In this document: in pieces, positions 11,401 through 23,900 of the stretch | Position numbering within the stretch: position 1 is the first letter of the stretch | Layout of the letters: the number at the start of each line of letters is the position of its first letter | NCBI GenBank assembly: GCA_030770545.1 | Contig: CM061096.1 | Span: forward strand, 12,443,501-12,507,500 | Direction of reading: 5' to 3' | Source: Macropodus opercularis | Lineage: Eukaryota > Chordata > Actinopteri > Anabantiformes > Osphronemidae | DNA length: 64,000 bases | Program-made: the position numbers and the translations under genes | Notes under the pieces: model-generated | Told to the model about the DNA's origin: nothing | Databases searched by the model: none | What the model saw: only the letters and a program-made list of their open reading frames with translations

Positions 11401-14400
11401 GAGCAGAAAGCAGCAGTCCAATTTGAGCTCCCTGTCTTTATCCCTAAGCCAAGTGGCCACACCGCGAAAAACACTCTCATTCTCAGCTGTTAGTACCCCT
11501 ATTACAAGTAGCAACTTGGAGGAAAGCAGTGCACAAAACACAGCATCCGATGCATCTCTGCACACTTACATCCTGGCCCAGCCTCACCAGAGACAACAAA
11601 CCATCACCACAACAACCACCACTTCTACGTTTGTGGATGGACGCTGGGGTCAGACTTTTCTTTTTGCAAAATTTAGATTACCACCATGAAGAATTACTTT
11701 TTTTAAATTTAAACATTTATAAGTTTGATATTAAATTGTAACTAGAGTTTTTATCCATGTTTTCCTGCAGGGAGAAGCTTAATTGCTGATCACAGTTCAG
11801 GCGTTAATGGCGATGCCAGTGCGTCAAAGTCGCACGCCTCATCAGTCAATGGTTACATCTGCCAAGACTGCTCCCTCCACTCTCAGAAAGACTCCTTTAT
11901 CACACGGTCTTCATCAGCATCTCAGGCTGCAGAAGATACCACGGATGCCCTCTCCTCCTCATCTTCACCATTCACAAGTATTTACTACAGAGACAGAACT
12001 CAGAGAAATAAGTCAGGTGAGAAAATGTCATCATTTCATCCCTCCATTTGTTGGAATTATTGCTGGAAGTTGGGAGTTACGATTTGTGAGAATGTGATTG
12101 GTAGTGGTGTCTTTTTCCAGGTGTCCTGATGTTAGTGTCTAACACGTGTGTGCGGTACAGCAAAGCGGCCCTGGCCCCTGTAGTGTCTTTAGTCACCTTG
12201 CTGTTCAGCAGTGTGCTCTGGCTGGGTTCAAAGGCCAAGAGGTCTCCAACAAAAGGTATTCAATGAGAAGTTATTTACTCATTTCGGTTTCACATGTAAT
12301 CTTGTTACTTTATCTGTCACTTTATTATCATTCAGGTCATTTCTCCTTCATCCTGACAGGCGGTAACATATTTTGTCTTTAGCCATGGCTTTGTGACTAA
12401 CCAGTGTATGGGCCACATTTGTCACCAGGTGTCTTTGCATCGTTTTCTGACTCTATGAGACAAGCAGTGTCCTCCAGTTTGTCCCATCTGTGGCTGTTTA
12501 AGCAGAGCACCCTTAACAGGATGATGGGCCACAGGTCTAATGGCTATGAAGAACAAGGTACCAGCTGTTGCACCCAAGGTCACTGCACCTGACCACGTCT
12601 TTGTTCATTACCTTTATCACTGTTTTCTCTTTTCAAAGGATAAATAGTTATTTGTTTTAATTCTGAAATATATCATATGTCTATCTTAGTGTTAAACAAG
12701 CTTTTACTTTCAAACTTTAGCTTTCTATTTCTAAAGGAGGAAGTGTCTTTAAAACAGAATCAAAACTGTATATTTTTTTTATAAGAGAAGTTTCATTTTG
12801 CGATATGTGTTCCTCCATTTGGCAGCGAGGAGGATATTTGTACTTCTATGTCTGTTTTCGTAGAACTTAAAAAATGCGTCCTTCATCATGCATAAGCTCC
12901 TCAGATGTGCTGTGCAGTCAGTAATGTTGGTCACCGTGTATCAAATGTGTTTTAACGGTTTAGTTTCCTTCCTATTTAAGCTGGTTCTTTTCACAGCTGC
13001 AGGAGAGCTTTATCAAACCTGCAGCATGGCTTTCTCTGTTTCTCTTTGCACCTCTCTGCTCATCTAGCTGTTCTTATTCACCCCTATTCTCATTTTCTTC
13101 ATGAACAGGGCTCATGTGCCGTCACTTGGGTTGTGTCCTCTCCGTAACCAATCTTTTTTCGTAATAGTTTCCTCAAGCAATATGGCTTTGTTGCAGTAAT
13201 GATGTAATAAAATGTTTTGTACGTATGTTGCAGCTCACTCGAGCTTCTGTGGAAGCATGAATGTGAAGGATCTGGTTACCGAAGACGCGTCACATCTCAA
13301 ACTCAACGGATCTCTCTGTAAGCCATCACACACAAAGCACCCAAGCGCACACACACACGCCCTTTCCTTCTTTCAATACTTGGTGTCCTGCCTTGTCGTA
13401 GTAATAACTGACAGAGTTAATAATATGCGTGACCTGTGTGAGGACCTGTGAGCAGAGGTTGTGTGAACTGCTTTAAATAGTGAGGAGCCTTTTGACCGTT
13501 CTGCCCTGCAGATGCTCCTTTAATGGCAGCCTGCACCCCAAAACTATTTCAAGTGACCAGTTGTGGTCACCACAAGTAAAAGATCATTCTGAACACACAA
13601 GCTGCTTGTTAACCCAGAATGTTTTTACTGCAATTGGATGCTGGAAGTGAGTCATATGTGACAATATAGTCAAGGTAGCTGTGGACTAAAGTGCACTGTT
13701 TTGTGAAAATGAATTTACAGAATAAGCTTTATGATCAGTTGTTTTTCATATTTTTAAGTGTCTTTTCTCCAGCTGAGCCAAGTCATTTCCTTAATTTAAA
13801 CAGTGAGACAGGAACTGCAGGCTTAGTAAAGAAAAATAGTGTTGATGTTTATAAATCAGGACAGGAGGAGGGAGGATTTGTCATCAAGCTTTGCATAGTG
13901 TGTCATCACTTGCATTACAAAATGTGCAATATCCACATACATTTTAGTATCCTTATTTTGCTCTCTTCTTTTTTTTAAGTTTTGCTTTTTAAATTAGTTG
14001 ATTGTTCACACAGCTTTGTTTTTTGTGTTTTCTGTTTGCTTGCTGTCCATCATTTCCATCTAAACAGGTGATGACTGTAAAGGGAAGCAGTATTCTGAGA
14101 CACACACTGCCCTCCTCACAAATTCCTCCAGGTCTCAGAGCCGGGTGGGGGCACTGTGGGGCATCCTAGCTTATACAGGTTAATCAACACTTCTTTAATG
14201 TTGGTGACAGCCTTAAAAGGATTTAGCACCAATATGATGTTGCATAGGCCTTTAATGCTGCTATGAATTAAATCTTTTCTGCTTTCATTTTGTTTTCCAG
14301 GCTCCTGTCTCCTCCAGCCTGGTTACTGTGTGGTAAGAGCAGGCAAAGCTTTGGGTTCTGGGGTTGGAACAGTGGCTCAAACTCTGCTCTCACTGTTATG

Positions 14401-17400
14401 GATGCTCCTGACGGCTCCAGGTTGGTGAAACGTTTTCCTCCTCTTTAATTTTAATCTTGGGCAACACGGTTCTGGTTCTCATGCTCTGTGTGTCTGTTTT
14501 GTTTCACTTAGTGAAGGCAGGCAAAGGGCTTGTGTGGTTTTTTGCATCAGGGTGGTACCAGCTGGTGACTCTAATGTCTCTCCTCAACGTCTTCTTTCTG
14601 ACACGGTAAGAGCCCATTTCATCTGGAATTTATGGTGTTGTATTAAAAGAGAACACAATGCTAACATTTCCAACAGCTAAATTGGTTTTAATAATAAGAA
14701 GGATAGGGATTCATGTGCCACAGCTAGTACCAAAAAACTCCCCGGCTCAACACTAGAGTTTTTAGGGAGAGTAAAGGAGAGTGAACATTTGAGTTGTGCT
14801 CACTTAGTGTGTGTATTCTTGTTGTTTTGTAAATGTAGCTGTAGCTTGTGTTAATCTGATGCGTGTGTGATTCTGTTTCAGATGCCTTCCCAAACTCTGG
14901 AAGCTCCTGTTGTTACTGCTGCCCCTTTTGCTTCTCCTTGGTGAGTGTATAACAACATAGTGTTTCTTTCCTTCATCACAGGTGTGATGTTTTGTGAGTA
15001 TAGACGGTGAGGGAGAAAATGTTATAACCAGCACACATCCCTAGAGTATGCTGTGACTCCAGTAACAGATTGAGGTCAGCCTTTCTTTTTAGGGCTTCTA
15101 GTAGAATTAGTCCACTCTGATTCAGGCCTGCTCAAGCATCCTACACAGTAATAACAGATAGTCTCATCTGTTTATTCTGAACTATTCCATAATTTACATA
15201 TTTGTTCTTTTTTTTGTTTTAGGTTTCCTTTAGGTCACAGTGATGTTAGAAATAGTGATGCATGATTCATCTAATCTAATCACAGTTGTGATGTCAGACT
15301 AACATAACTGCAAAAGGCTGCAATTTTAATTGAATTAGTTATTGCCTGTGTGACTACCAGTTCTGCTTTTGTGCAGTTTGCTCTTTGTTGACACTCACAA
15401 TAAATAGTCAGTCTCTGTTTAGGCAGTGGAGGTGTGATGTGTGGTCATATGACTTTGCGCTGTGCAAATTGCAAACCAGGTGTAGATGGATGTTTACAAG
15501 GAGTCTGAGGCTGATAAGTAATGAGACAGTTGACCAGCAGTTTGTAGGCAAAATGAAACTAATTGTAAAGGATTTTTAAAATTATTATATATTTCTTTTT
15601 TACATCTGACGCCTTTCTGCAAATGTCAATATTATATATTCTGCACACGTTCACCCACACTTCAACCTATTGGTTACTTTTCTAATGGTTGTCTGTCAAT
15701 TTTATGCAGGTTTATGGTTTTGGGGTCCGTCCACTGCTGTCTTGCTTGCCTATCTCCCGGCCATTAACCTAACAGAGTGGCGACCTACGTCTCCGTTAAT
15801 CCTTCTGGCCAACTTCATGCCAGATTCTGCTCCAGTTGTTGATCCCGTCCCTGCACCAGAGACCCCACTGGAGAGGACCCCAGCCACACCGGTCTCACAA
15901 GCACCAGTAAGTGAGGTAACCATAGCCAAAGCCATAATGGATAGATATGTGAAAGTGGACATATCATCACATGTGGTACTATTTTTCCACATTTCCACTT
16001 ATCTCCTCCTCTCTGTGCCTTTGCTCTCCCCTACAGACAGTCTACCCACCAGTAGCAGTTCCTAGTGTGGACTTGGAGCGTCTAGAACGTGTTGAGAGTC
16101 AACTTGCCTTGCTGTGGGAACGAGTCCAGCAGGGTGACCAAAAGCAGGAAAAGCGCCATGGTGACATACTGGATCTCTACAGCACCCTAAGGGAGCAGCT
16201 CCACACACAGACAGACCGGGAAAGTCTGGGACTTTGGATTTCCTCCCTACTGGAGCAGAGGCTTGGTGTGCTGCGAGGAGAGCTGGAGCAGGAGAGCACA
16301 CAGCGAGCAAAGGTAGATCAGGATAATCGCGTGATGTTTTTATTTACAACATCTATGTTATGCTAAACAATGTATTTAACTGTTTTTGCAGAGTGCAGAG
16401 CAGCATAAAGAGCAGCAAGACAGCCAGGCAGCACGGCTCGCAGATCTGGAACTCCTGCTCAACGCTCTTGCTGCCAAGACAGAGGTACACAGCAGATTAA
16501 TTATATCGTCACTAATATTTTAGTTCACCATTGAGTTTTGAATAGTTCAAGCAAAAACTATTGCAAAAGCAAATCCTCTGTAAAACTGGAAGTGTGACTT
16601 ATCTATAAATGTAATTAAAACATCTAAAATGTAAATGTTCAGTAAGGCCTTATCCATGACATTTATTGTAGGAGGTGCAGCAGCAGCAGTATGAACAAAA
16701 GATGGAGAAAAAAGAGAGGGATGAAAAGTCAGCGGCAGAAACTGCTTCTGTCAGGTACAATAGAAAAATTAATCTTCAAATTCATATAAAGACATTTGAA
16801 GTGTGGCATTTTAATAAGTGTTAAAGATTCTTAAGCTGATATAGATTCTTTTTTTCCACTCAGTGTGGGTGTGAAGCAAGAGGACCATGATGCTCTGCTG
16901 GTAGAGGTGCAGAGACTTGAGGTAGAGCTGAGTAAAATCAAACAGGACTTGCAGGGTTTTGTGGGATGTAAGGGCAAGTGTGAGCAGCTGACGACACTGC
17001 AGGACACGGCAAGTAACACAGTTATTGTCCTATGTAATAATATTGTGTATGAAACCTTCACTTAATTTGAAGAGTTTCTCTAATTTCTGTTTCCACTTAA
17101 TTTCTTTTTTTGCTTTTTGTACATAGATTTCGGCACAAGTGTCCTCACAGGTGCGCAAAGAGTTGCAGGCTCTGTTTTATGGCAGTGCTGGATCAGAAGG
17201 GGAGAAGGAGGTGCCTGAGTCATTGATCTACTGGCTGTCCCAGCGCTATGTGACCACACCTGATCTTCAGGCTTCATTAGCTTCCCTGGAGATGAGCATC
17301 CTGCGAAATGTGTCCCTGCAGCTGGAGACGAATCAAGCCCAGACTCTGGTTGAGGCTGAATCTCAAGCCAAGTCCATTGTTCAGTCAGTAACTGGTGCTG

Positions 17401-18664
17401 TGCGGCACACTGCTGCTGTGGAGGGAATGACGGAAGAGGTAACACAGTCGTGGTCAATATAGCCATCACTGTTTTCATGATCAAGCAGTCGGAGTGTGGC
17501 TCTGCTAACTCTGCTCTCTATCACTCTACTCCAGCACGTGAAACTGATTGTCCAGAATGCTTTGAAGCTCTACTCTCAGGATCGGACAGGTCTGGTAGAC
17601 TACGCCCTGGAGTCTGGGGGTAAGAAACAAGCCGCATATTAGATCAGTGCTTGTCCATTCTAGACGCATACACAATTAGTGCTTGACCTTAGAATGACTT
17701 AAAAGGATTGGCAAGCTAACTGTTTGTGCTAATGTATGTTTCTTGCGTAACGAGGTATTAGCGAGGTGGACCACAGGGTATTTTTGTATGTTTATCCTTT
17801 GGCAGCTCTGAACACGTGCGTACTTTGTGTGTGTTCAGGTGGTAGTATTCTGAGCACCCGGTGCTCTGAGACGTACGAGACCAAAACAGCCCTCATGAGT
17901 CTGTTTGGTCTGCCACTCTGGTACTTCTCACAGTCCCCACGTGTTGTTATTCAGGTGAGCCTTACCAAAAGACTCCCAAGAGACATTTCTGTTTTGATGA
18001 TACTGTAGCTGATTAACTAAAGTCTTGATTTAAAATTAAACTAATTCATGAGGAAAATATGTTTTGTAAGTTGCCGTTACACTTAAACTCATGTGTTCTC
18101 ACTTCCCCTCCTCAGCCCGATGTGTACCCAGGCAACTGCTGGGCATTCAAAGGCTCTCAGGGCTATCTGGTAATCCGGCTATCCTTGAGGATTTTGCCCA
18201 CATCGTTCTGTGTGGAGCATATTCCCAAGGCCTTGTCCCCGACTAGAAACATCACCAGCGCTCCTCGCAACTTCACTGTTTTCGTAAGCGATATTAAATC
18301 AGTTACTTTTCCGTGGTCCAAAGCAAAACATTCATTAACGGTTGTTTTCGCTCTTGTGTGGTGATGTTTAGGGTCTAGATGATGAATATCAAGAAGAAGG
18401 GAAGCTGCTGGGACACTACACATACCAGGAGGATGGGGAGTCACTGCAAACCTTCCCTGTAACAGTAAGTGCCAAGCAACATAACCTGTCGGAAACTGAT
18501 GATTACCTGTCAGCTATTCTCCTTTTTCTTTCCAGGAGCAGAACGACAAGGCCTTCCAAATCATTGAGGTGCGGGTGCTGTCGAACTGGGGTCACCCAGA
18601 ATACACCTGCTTGTATCGCTTTAGAGTCCATGGAGAACCCAGACCTCTTACAACTGACCACTAA
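5460..18664 (+). CDS. sun1: SUN domain-containing protein 1 (LINC complex, inner nuclear membrane), 22 coding exons
   Basis: SUN1 sits in the inner nuclear membrane and binds KASH proteins across the perinuclear space, linking lamina to cytoskeleton. Coding exons: 5460-5536, 11053-11241, 11392-11648, 11771-12016, 12121-12255, 12429-12557, 13234-13317, 14068-14178, 14301-14420, 14512-14605, 14882-14940, 15710-15906, 16037-16312, 16392-16484, 16672-16754, 16864-17008, 17127-17438, 17535-17619, 17839-17954, 18116-18283, 18372-18464, 18536-18664. They total 3198 nt and join without a stop (1065 aa). The N-terminus MDFSQLHTYTPPQ and MSRRSLRL match vertebrate SUN1. Hydrophobic segments lie near 267-290, 430-449, 458-480 and 484-505 (the last likely the main membrane span). 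A coiled-coil region covers about 570-870 and the SUN domain about 898-1060. Conserved SUN cysteines are C906, C944 and C1048. ATG 5460 is in strong Kozak context (ACCATGG); an in-frame ATG lies 6 nt upstream. Intron 16 uses a GC donor. SUN2 is excluded by the N-terminal match. Confidence 0.96.
5537..11052 (+). other. sun1: Intron 1 of the sun1 coding region (no further gene seen)
   Basis: A 5.5 kb intron with donor gtgaga and acceptor tctcag. The codon split across it (AG|C) restores the expected SLSSSYS junction of SUN1, so no coding exon is missing. Open frames inside are short and unrelated to known proteins. Confidence 0.7.
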
Positions 18665-18814
18665 CAAACACTGTCCTAAAACCTAATTGTACATAGCCCT
18701 CACCAACTTTCACAGGGGACTTTGTGGTGCTTTGTGGACATTTCTGTATGACACAAAGACAGAGAGGTCATGGAGTGTTTAAGGAACGTGCCGAGATGGA
18801 ATAGTGAAAACGTG

Positions 18815-18815
<1 letters not shown>

Positions 18816-18849
<34 letters not shown>
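18816..18849 (+). repeat. T34 homopolymer in sun1 3'UTR
   Basis: An uninterrupted run of 34 T lies in the sense strand of the 3'UTR, 152 nt after the stop codon. It would be a poly-U tract in the mRNA. No target-site duplication or retroposed body was recognised next to it, so it is listed as a simple repeat. Confidence 0.9.
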
Positions 18850-18852
<3 letters not shown>

Positions 18853-20286
18853 TATTGAAAGAAAACCAGGAAAGGCTGTATGAGGAAAGTTGAGAAACTG
18901 AAGAACAAGAAGAGAAATAGAACCGCAGAAGAAGCTAAAAGTTCCAGTTCCCTTTTGTAAAAGACCTCTTGCACTGAACCAACCCACTAGGACAATCCAT
19001 CCCCTTGTTAACACCTTCTACTTACAGAGAAGGAAGATGCTTGAGAAACTTGAGACATTCAGGCACATCTCCATCATTTCCTCACACCTTGTATCTTGAT
19101 CAGATTTTTGTTTTTGTTCTTAATCATCTGTTTTTACCTTTTTTAATTTCTTTGCAGTAGTATTTTCAGGATCAAAGCCACTGCATCCTCGCTGTGACAC
19201 TGTCCAGGCATGTCACTCCCTTTCAACTGCCTGCATGACTTTAACTGAGCTGTTGGAACAGCCCAGAGGACCCAAGTACACTCGTGATGGGTGAAAAAAG
19301 ACCAGTGTAGGTTCACTACATTCAAGGCTTGGCATCATGCATCCACATAGCCATAATTCTTTTTTTGGAACTGAACATGCTGCCTATGGACAAGCTTTGA
19401 ATGTTTTCCCAGGTGGAGGCTTGATGGCAAGCCATCCTTCGGTTACACAACACTACGTTACCACTGGCCTGGGCTCTATGTGTTTGGAGTAGTAGAAATC
19501 TCTTCATGCCATGTACATTAGAAAAATATGTATGATTATGGAAGGGACTTCAGGGTAAATGCTAGCATGTGACTCTTCTTGCATTGTGGATTGACATGCG
19601 TTGTGGATTTACATAAGTGTCCTCTGAAGGTTTGAGTCCTGTGCCTGGACTTCCAATTACTAATCAATGTTGAAAGCTTAATAATATAACTGCTCCTGTA
19701 GATGAGTTGATTGTTTTGTTTTTATCGAGGAGACTGTGTTCCTCTAGCTCAGTAATAAACGTCCTCCTTACTTCTGCTCCCTCTGTTCTGAAAACCAGAT
19801 GGAATGTAATCTGTATATTTTATTGTTAATATTTTTGTTATTTGTAAGATCGGCTTTCATCAGTGTTGTTTTGTAAGAAAACATCCTGGTATCATTATTA
19901 TTGTATTACTACTATTATTTCAGCTGTCACTCATGGTGTGTCGCTTCTTTTTTGTTTGGGATTTATTGATGAATGTTGGAGGATGCACTGCACAGAAACG
20001 TGTTAGAATGTACACAGGTCTTCACAGTTTGTTTTAAAATGGGGTTTGTGTAGTTGCAAATTATGTTAGCAAATACGGGAAAAATGTCATGTATAAAAAA
20101 TGTTATGTCCAAATTTATTTATTAACCTGTCTGAATTGGTGACCGCTAGATATGGGTTACTGCAATGTATATTTTGTCAAAAGCTCTTCAGTGCATTTTG
20201 GAACCATCTTGGGACTTTTTTTTTTAAAGATAAATTGCTATTTTTGTTCAGTCATGAGATGACTTAACTGCTTTGGAATATATTCC

Positions 20287-20292
20287 AATAAA
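20287..20292 (+). terminator. sun1: Polyadenylation signal AATAAA of sun1
   Basis: A canonical hexamer in ccAATAAAgac, in the sense orientation 1.6 kb after the sun1 stop codon and about 640 bp before the iqck start. An earlier hexamer at 19754-19759 could give a shorter transcript. Confidence 0.65.
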
Positions 20293-20885
20293 GACTTTAA
20301 TTTTGAAGAACATCCTCTGAATTGGTATAATGACCAGGGATAATATCGCTGCGTGTTTATAGCTTTAATATGTTTGAGTGTCACATTAGTTTTTCTGTCT
20401 GACTGTTAAGTCAGTCATGCAACTGGGCAGCGATAGGAAATGATTTTGTGAATTAAATCATTAGTTTGAGCACTTTGCCTCCAAGTGTTGGAACTGTCGT
20501 GATAAGTTATCTGCTGCTCTCTAGTGGTAACACATTATTCTAGTGGCCGTGGCAGCCGCGCGTTTATTCTCTACATTTAAAAGACAACGTGTTTGGAAAA
20601 TGTAAACGTAGATCCGTGTTGACAGACGACCTTGCTTCGTGTGACCGCGGCTATAACCAACGACGCTGTGTTGATTTACGGCACATCGACACAACCGACA
20701 TCTTCTGGCAGATGGAGAAACTTTCTCACCGGGTATGTGTTAGTAGCTTCTACACAACGGGTGACGTTTATTTATCACATAACGAAACGTTGTGATGCTA
20801 ACAGGGGGGTCGCTCAGCATTTTACCCGTTTGCCTCGTTGTGTCACTGTGCTGCGTTGGGCTAACTTGAGTTTAGCTGCAGCATT

Positions 20886-20916
20886 GGTCCCTGGCAACCA
20901 GCGAGTCCTTAGCAAC
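20886..20916 (+). promoter_or_regulatory. Two RFX/X-box-like elements upstream of iqck
   Basis: GGTCCCTGGCAAC (20886-20898) and GTCCTTAGCAAC (20905-20916) each carry a perfect right half-site RGYAAC preceded by a degenerate GTYNCC-like half. They end 29 and 11 nt before the iqck ATG. X-boxes bound by RFX factors are typical of ciliary gene promoters. They may lie in the 5'UTR, as the transcription start is unknown. Confidence 0.4.
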
Positions 20917-20927
20917 CGCGGGAGACG

Positions 20928-23900
20928 ATGTCGAAGCTAAGCGGCGCCAAAACCTCCCTCTGGGAACAAGTTTGTGAAGGTACATTGACGATAACTCCAC
21001 GTAACTGGTTAAACGTCTGTGGATTGTAGACTAATAAATGTGTTTGTGAAGAGTACAAAGCGGAGCTGCCCAGTCCTCCCAGAGCCGACGCTACGTCCCC
21101 GCTACACCATGAACGTAAGACGCATCAATCTGCCTTCTTGTCTCTGAGACTAAAAATCTGACCGTTTATTCTTTTCTGCTGCGATGACCTGCTGCGACAG
21201 TGATTCATAGACAGACGCTACTTTCGTTTTGGTGCCTTCTACGGTTGTCGTTGTAAAACTCTGGTCGGCGTGTTTCAGATCCTGCCGTACGGTTCGTGGA
21301 GAGGAGAGTGTTTCCTGTGCTGCTGCCTGGCCTGGAAGCTTTGCTCAAAGAAGCTACGAAACGCAGCTGTTTCGAGGTCTGATGAACAATAACAAACTCC
21401 AAGCAGCAGAAATACTTGATACTTGTTTAAATCGTTGCTTTTCTTTCTGCATGTGTTTTGTGTTGCAGAGGAAAATGACGTCATTCAGGCCATGTGACTT
21501 CCTAACAGAGTGGCTTTATAAGTAAGATCCCAGGGCCATAGAGTCTCACAGATTCTTGCGTCTGTGCATCTTTGTTTGTTTGTTGTGTTTGTTTTATTCC
21601 CTCTTGTTCTTTCTCTTTTCTCAGCCATAACTCTCGCAGGCAAGGACAGGTTCAGCTGAACTTCCATGACATCCCTTTTGTCAAGGACTGGCTCATCATG
21701 CAGTAGGTGCCTCCCGTCTCACAGTCACACAACAACTGTTGCCTGTAAAACCTAGTATGTCAAGAAATGTAATTAATTTTCCCCCTTTTAATTTGACTTT
21801 GGCGTTTTCCTCTCTTGTGTCTAGAACAAAACAACACACATACATACTGTACATGCATTTCTGTCTTTCTTTCTAACTTTTTCAGTCCCAGGCCACCCCT
21901 GCCTCTGTTTCTGCTGCTGAGCACGGATCAGGCCGCTCTGCTCATTCAGGCATTCTGGAGAGGGTACAAGGTACGCTGGTTGTGACTAGAAATAAAATAC
22001 ACTCCATAATAGCAACCATCTATACATACTTCCCAACCTGGAGTCCCAGATACAAGGTTGAGTCATCTTTTAATAGTGTCAGGCATAAAAAATAGTTTCA
22101 CAAAAGCTGTAGAATATCAAGGAGGTTTGGAATAAAACCTCTGTAAAGATGCAAAAGTGTGTCTTCATCTTAGGTGCATGTTTACGAAGGCTTTTATGAC
22201 TGGGTAAGTCAGGCTGGCCAATTCTAATTACCACTTTGCAAAGTCTTCAAATTGATTTAAGAAATTACAGTGTGGGAAAAAATGTGATTTTGGAGTCAGA
22301 AGCATGAAGGAACCCTGCAATTACCCTACACAACACAGCGAGTGTGTGTGAGTTTGTTAGGATCCAACAGGCATCCGTCTGTGTGCGCATTGGCCAACAG
22401 TGTGATCTTGTTGTGTAATCCCATCCAGCTGAAAAGCCCCTCTTCCACAGGGACTGCAGTTTTATTCAGCTGCTTGATTATGTCATCAGTGATGCCAGGC
22501 TTTAATTCCTTTCTGTGTGGGCTTTGTGGTCTGAAGTGCTCTGTACTGTGATATAAATAGTCACACAAATACACTACCACAGGCAAACAACAGCAGTTTC
22601 TCCACAGCCACACACGGATAAATGCAGGGTTCTGTCACATAATGACGCAAGTAGTGTTTCTTTTTTTCACATTTTGTTTTTTTCCTTTGTGCTTGAGGGA
22701 AGATGAAGCCTAATCTGGACCAAACTACTGATAGTCATGTAGCCTCATTCTGTTTGAATGATCTGAAAATCTGTTTTTGCATGTAGCTGAATTACAGTAC
22801 TTGGCTCATGAAAACATGTGCTGACTCAGTGTTCGCGCATCCAGACTTGGAAGACTTGCAGACCAGCAGGGGGCAACGCTTCCTTTTTTTTTTCTGAAAC
22901 AGCATAAATAAAAGAGGCTTCTGCTCACATGGGGTGGCAGCAGTGAGCCAGCTGTCTGTCACTCCTCACTGTGTTTACACTGAACTTAGAGAGGTTCTGT
23001 AGGACCACTGACAGCACTGCAGCCTCACACCCCAAGGGATTTAGAGAAAGTGAGACACTCAGAAAGAGACAGAGAGTTAGTCGGGACCAAATGGCAGGAT
23101 AACTCTGGAATGATGAAGCTCAGGCTATGTTTAGAATATGTTCACATGAATGGATGGATGATAAAAGGGAGGAAAGAGGCAAGATGATGTTGCATAGCAG
23201 CCTCAGATTAGGAAAGGTTGGAGGGTGGAGTCTCTGCAAAGCACAAGCAGGCTCTGAATGCAGATCAGTCCAGGTCTGGATTTGAGGTTTGGCCTCTTAA
23301 AGACACAGAATCATAACTTATTCAAACTATACACGGTGGGGATATTTGGGCATGCAGCAAGGCAGAGACCTGCTAGGCGTGGACTAGTTTCCGCTAAGCT
23401 GGCTGGAGAAAAACAGCAGTTAACAGCTCAGTGAGCACCAGAGCAGAGGCGACCACATCAGCACAGTCAACTGTGCAGCAGTGATGCACTGTTACCATTT
23501 AAATCTATATATGCTGCTGGCATGAGGATGTGTATGCACGTGTTTGCAAACTGTGCCTCTGATTTCATATCTTCCGTCTGAGTGAACGAGAACAAGCTAT
23601 ATGTGACCATAATTGGTTCTAGGGTGATATTTTAGTACTTTTGTAAGTGCATAATAGGATTATGGGATTTTGCAGTAGAAAGAATCACTTGACTAAGTAA
23701 TAATATTGGTTTTCTTTGTGAGTTTGAAATAGTTCATTAAGCATTTTAACATGTAGATATCACGCTGATGCCTGAATCTTTTTCCACATCCATTTATCAG
23801 TGTGCCCCCCACATACTGTGCACCCTTTGATTTCCCCTCAGTCTTACGCTGTCTGCTGTTATATAACCTGCCTGACGCAGCACTGACTGCAGAGAGTGTG

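Larger units (their letters stand above)
18665..20312 (+). other. sun1: sun1 3'UTR
   Basis: About 1.65 kb of non-coding, AT-rich sequence follows the TAA at 18662-18664. It carries two AATAAA hexamers, at 19754-19759 and 20287-20292. The second is the last before the iqck promoter and is the likely main polyadenylation signal. A T34 homopolymer lies at 18816-18849. The exact cleavage point is inferred as 10-30 nt after the hexamer. Confidence 0.7.

Noticed and set aside
18700..19014. 104-codon minus-strand frame with a lysine run
   Set aside because: Created by the T34 homopolymer in the sun1 3'UTR.
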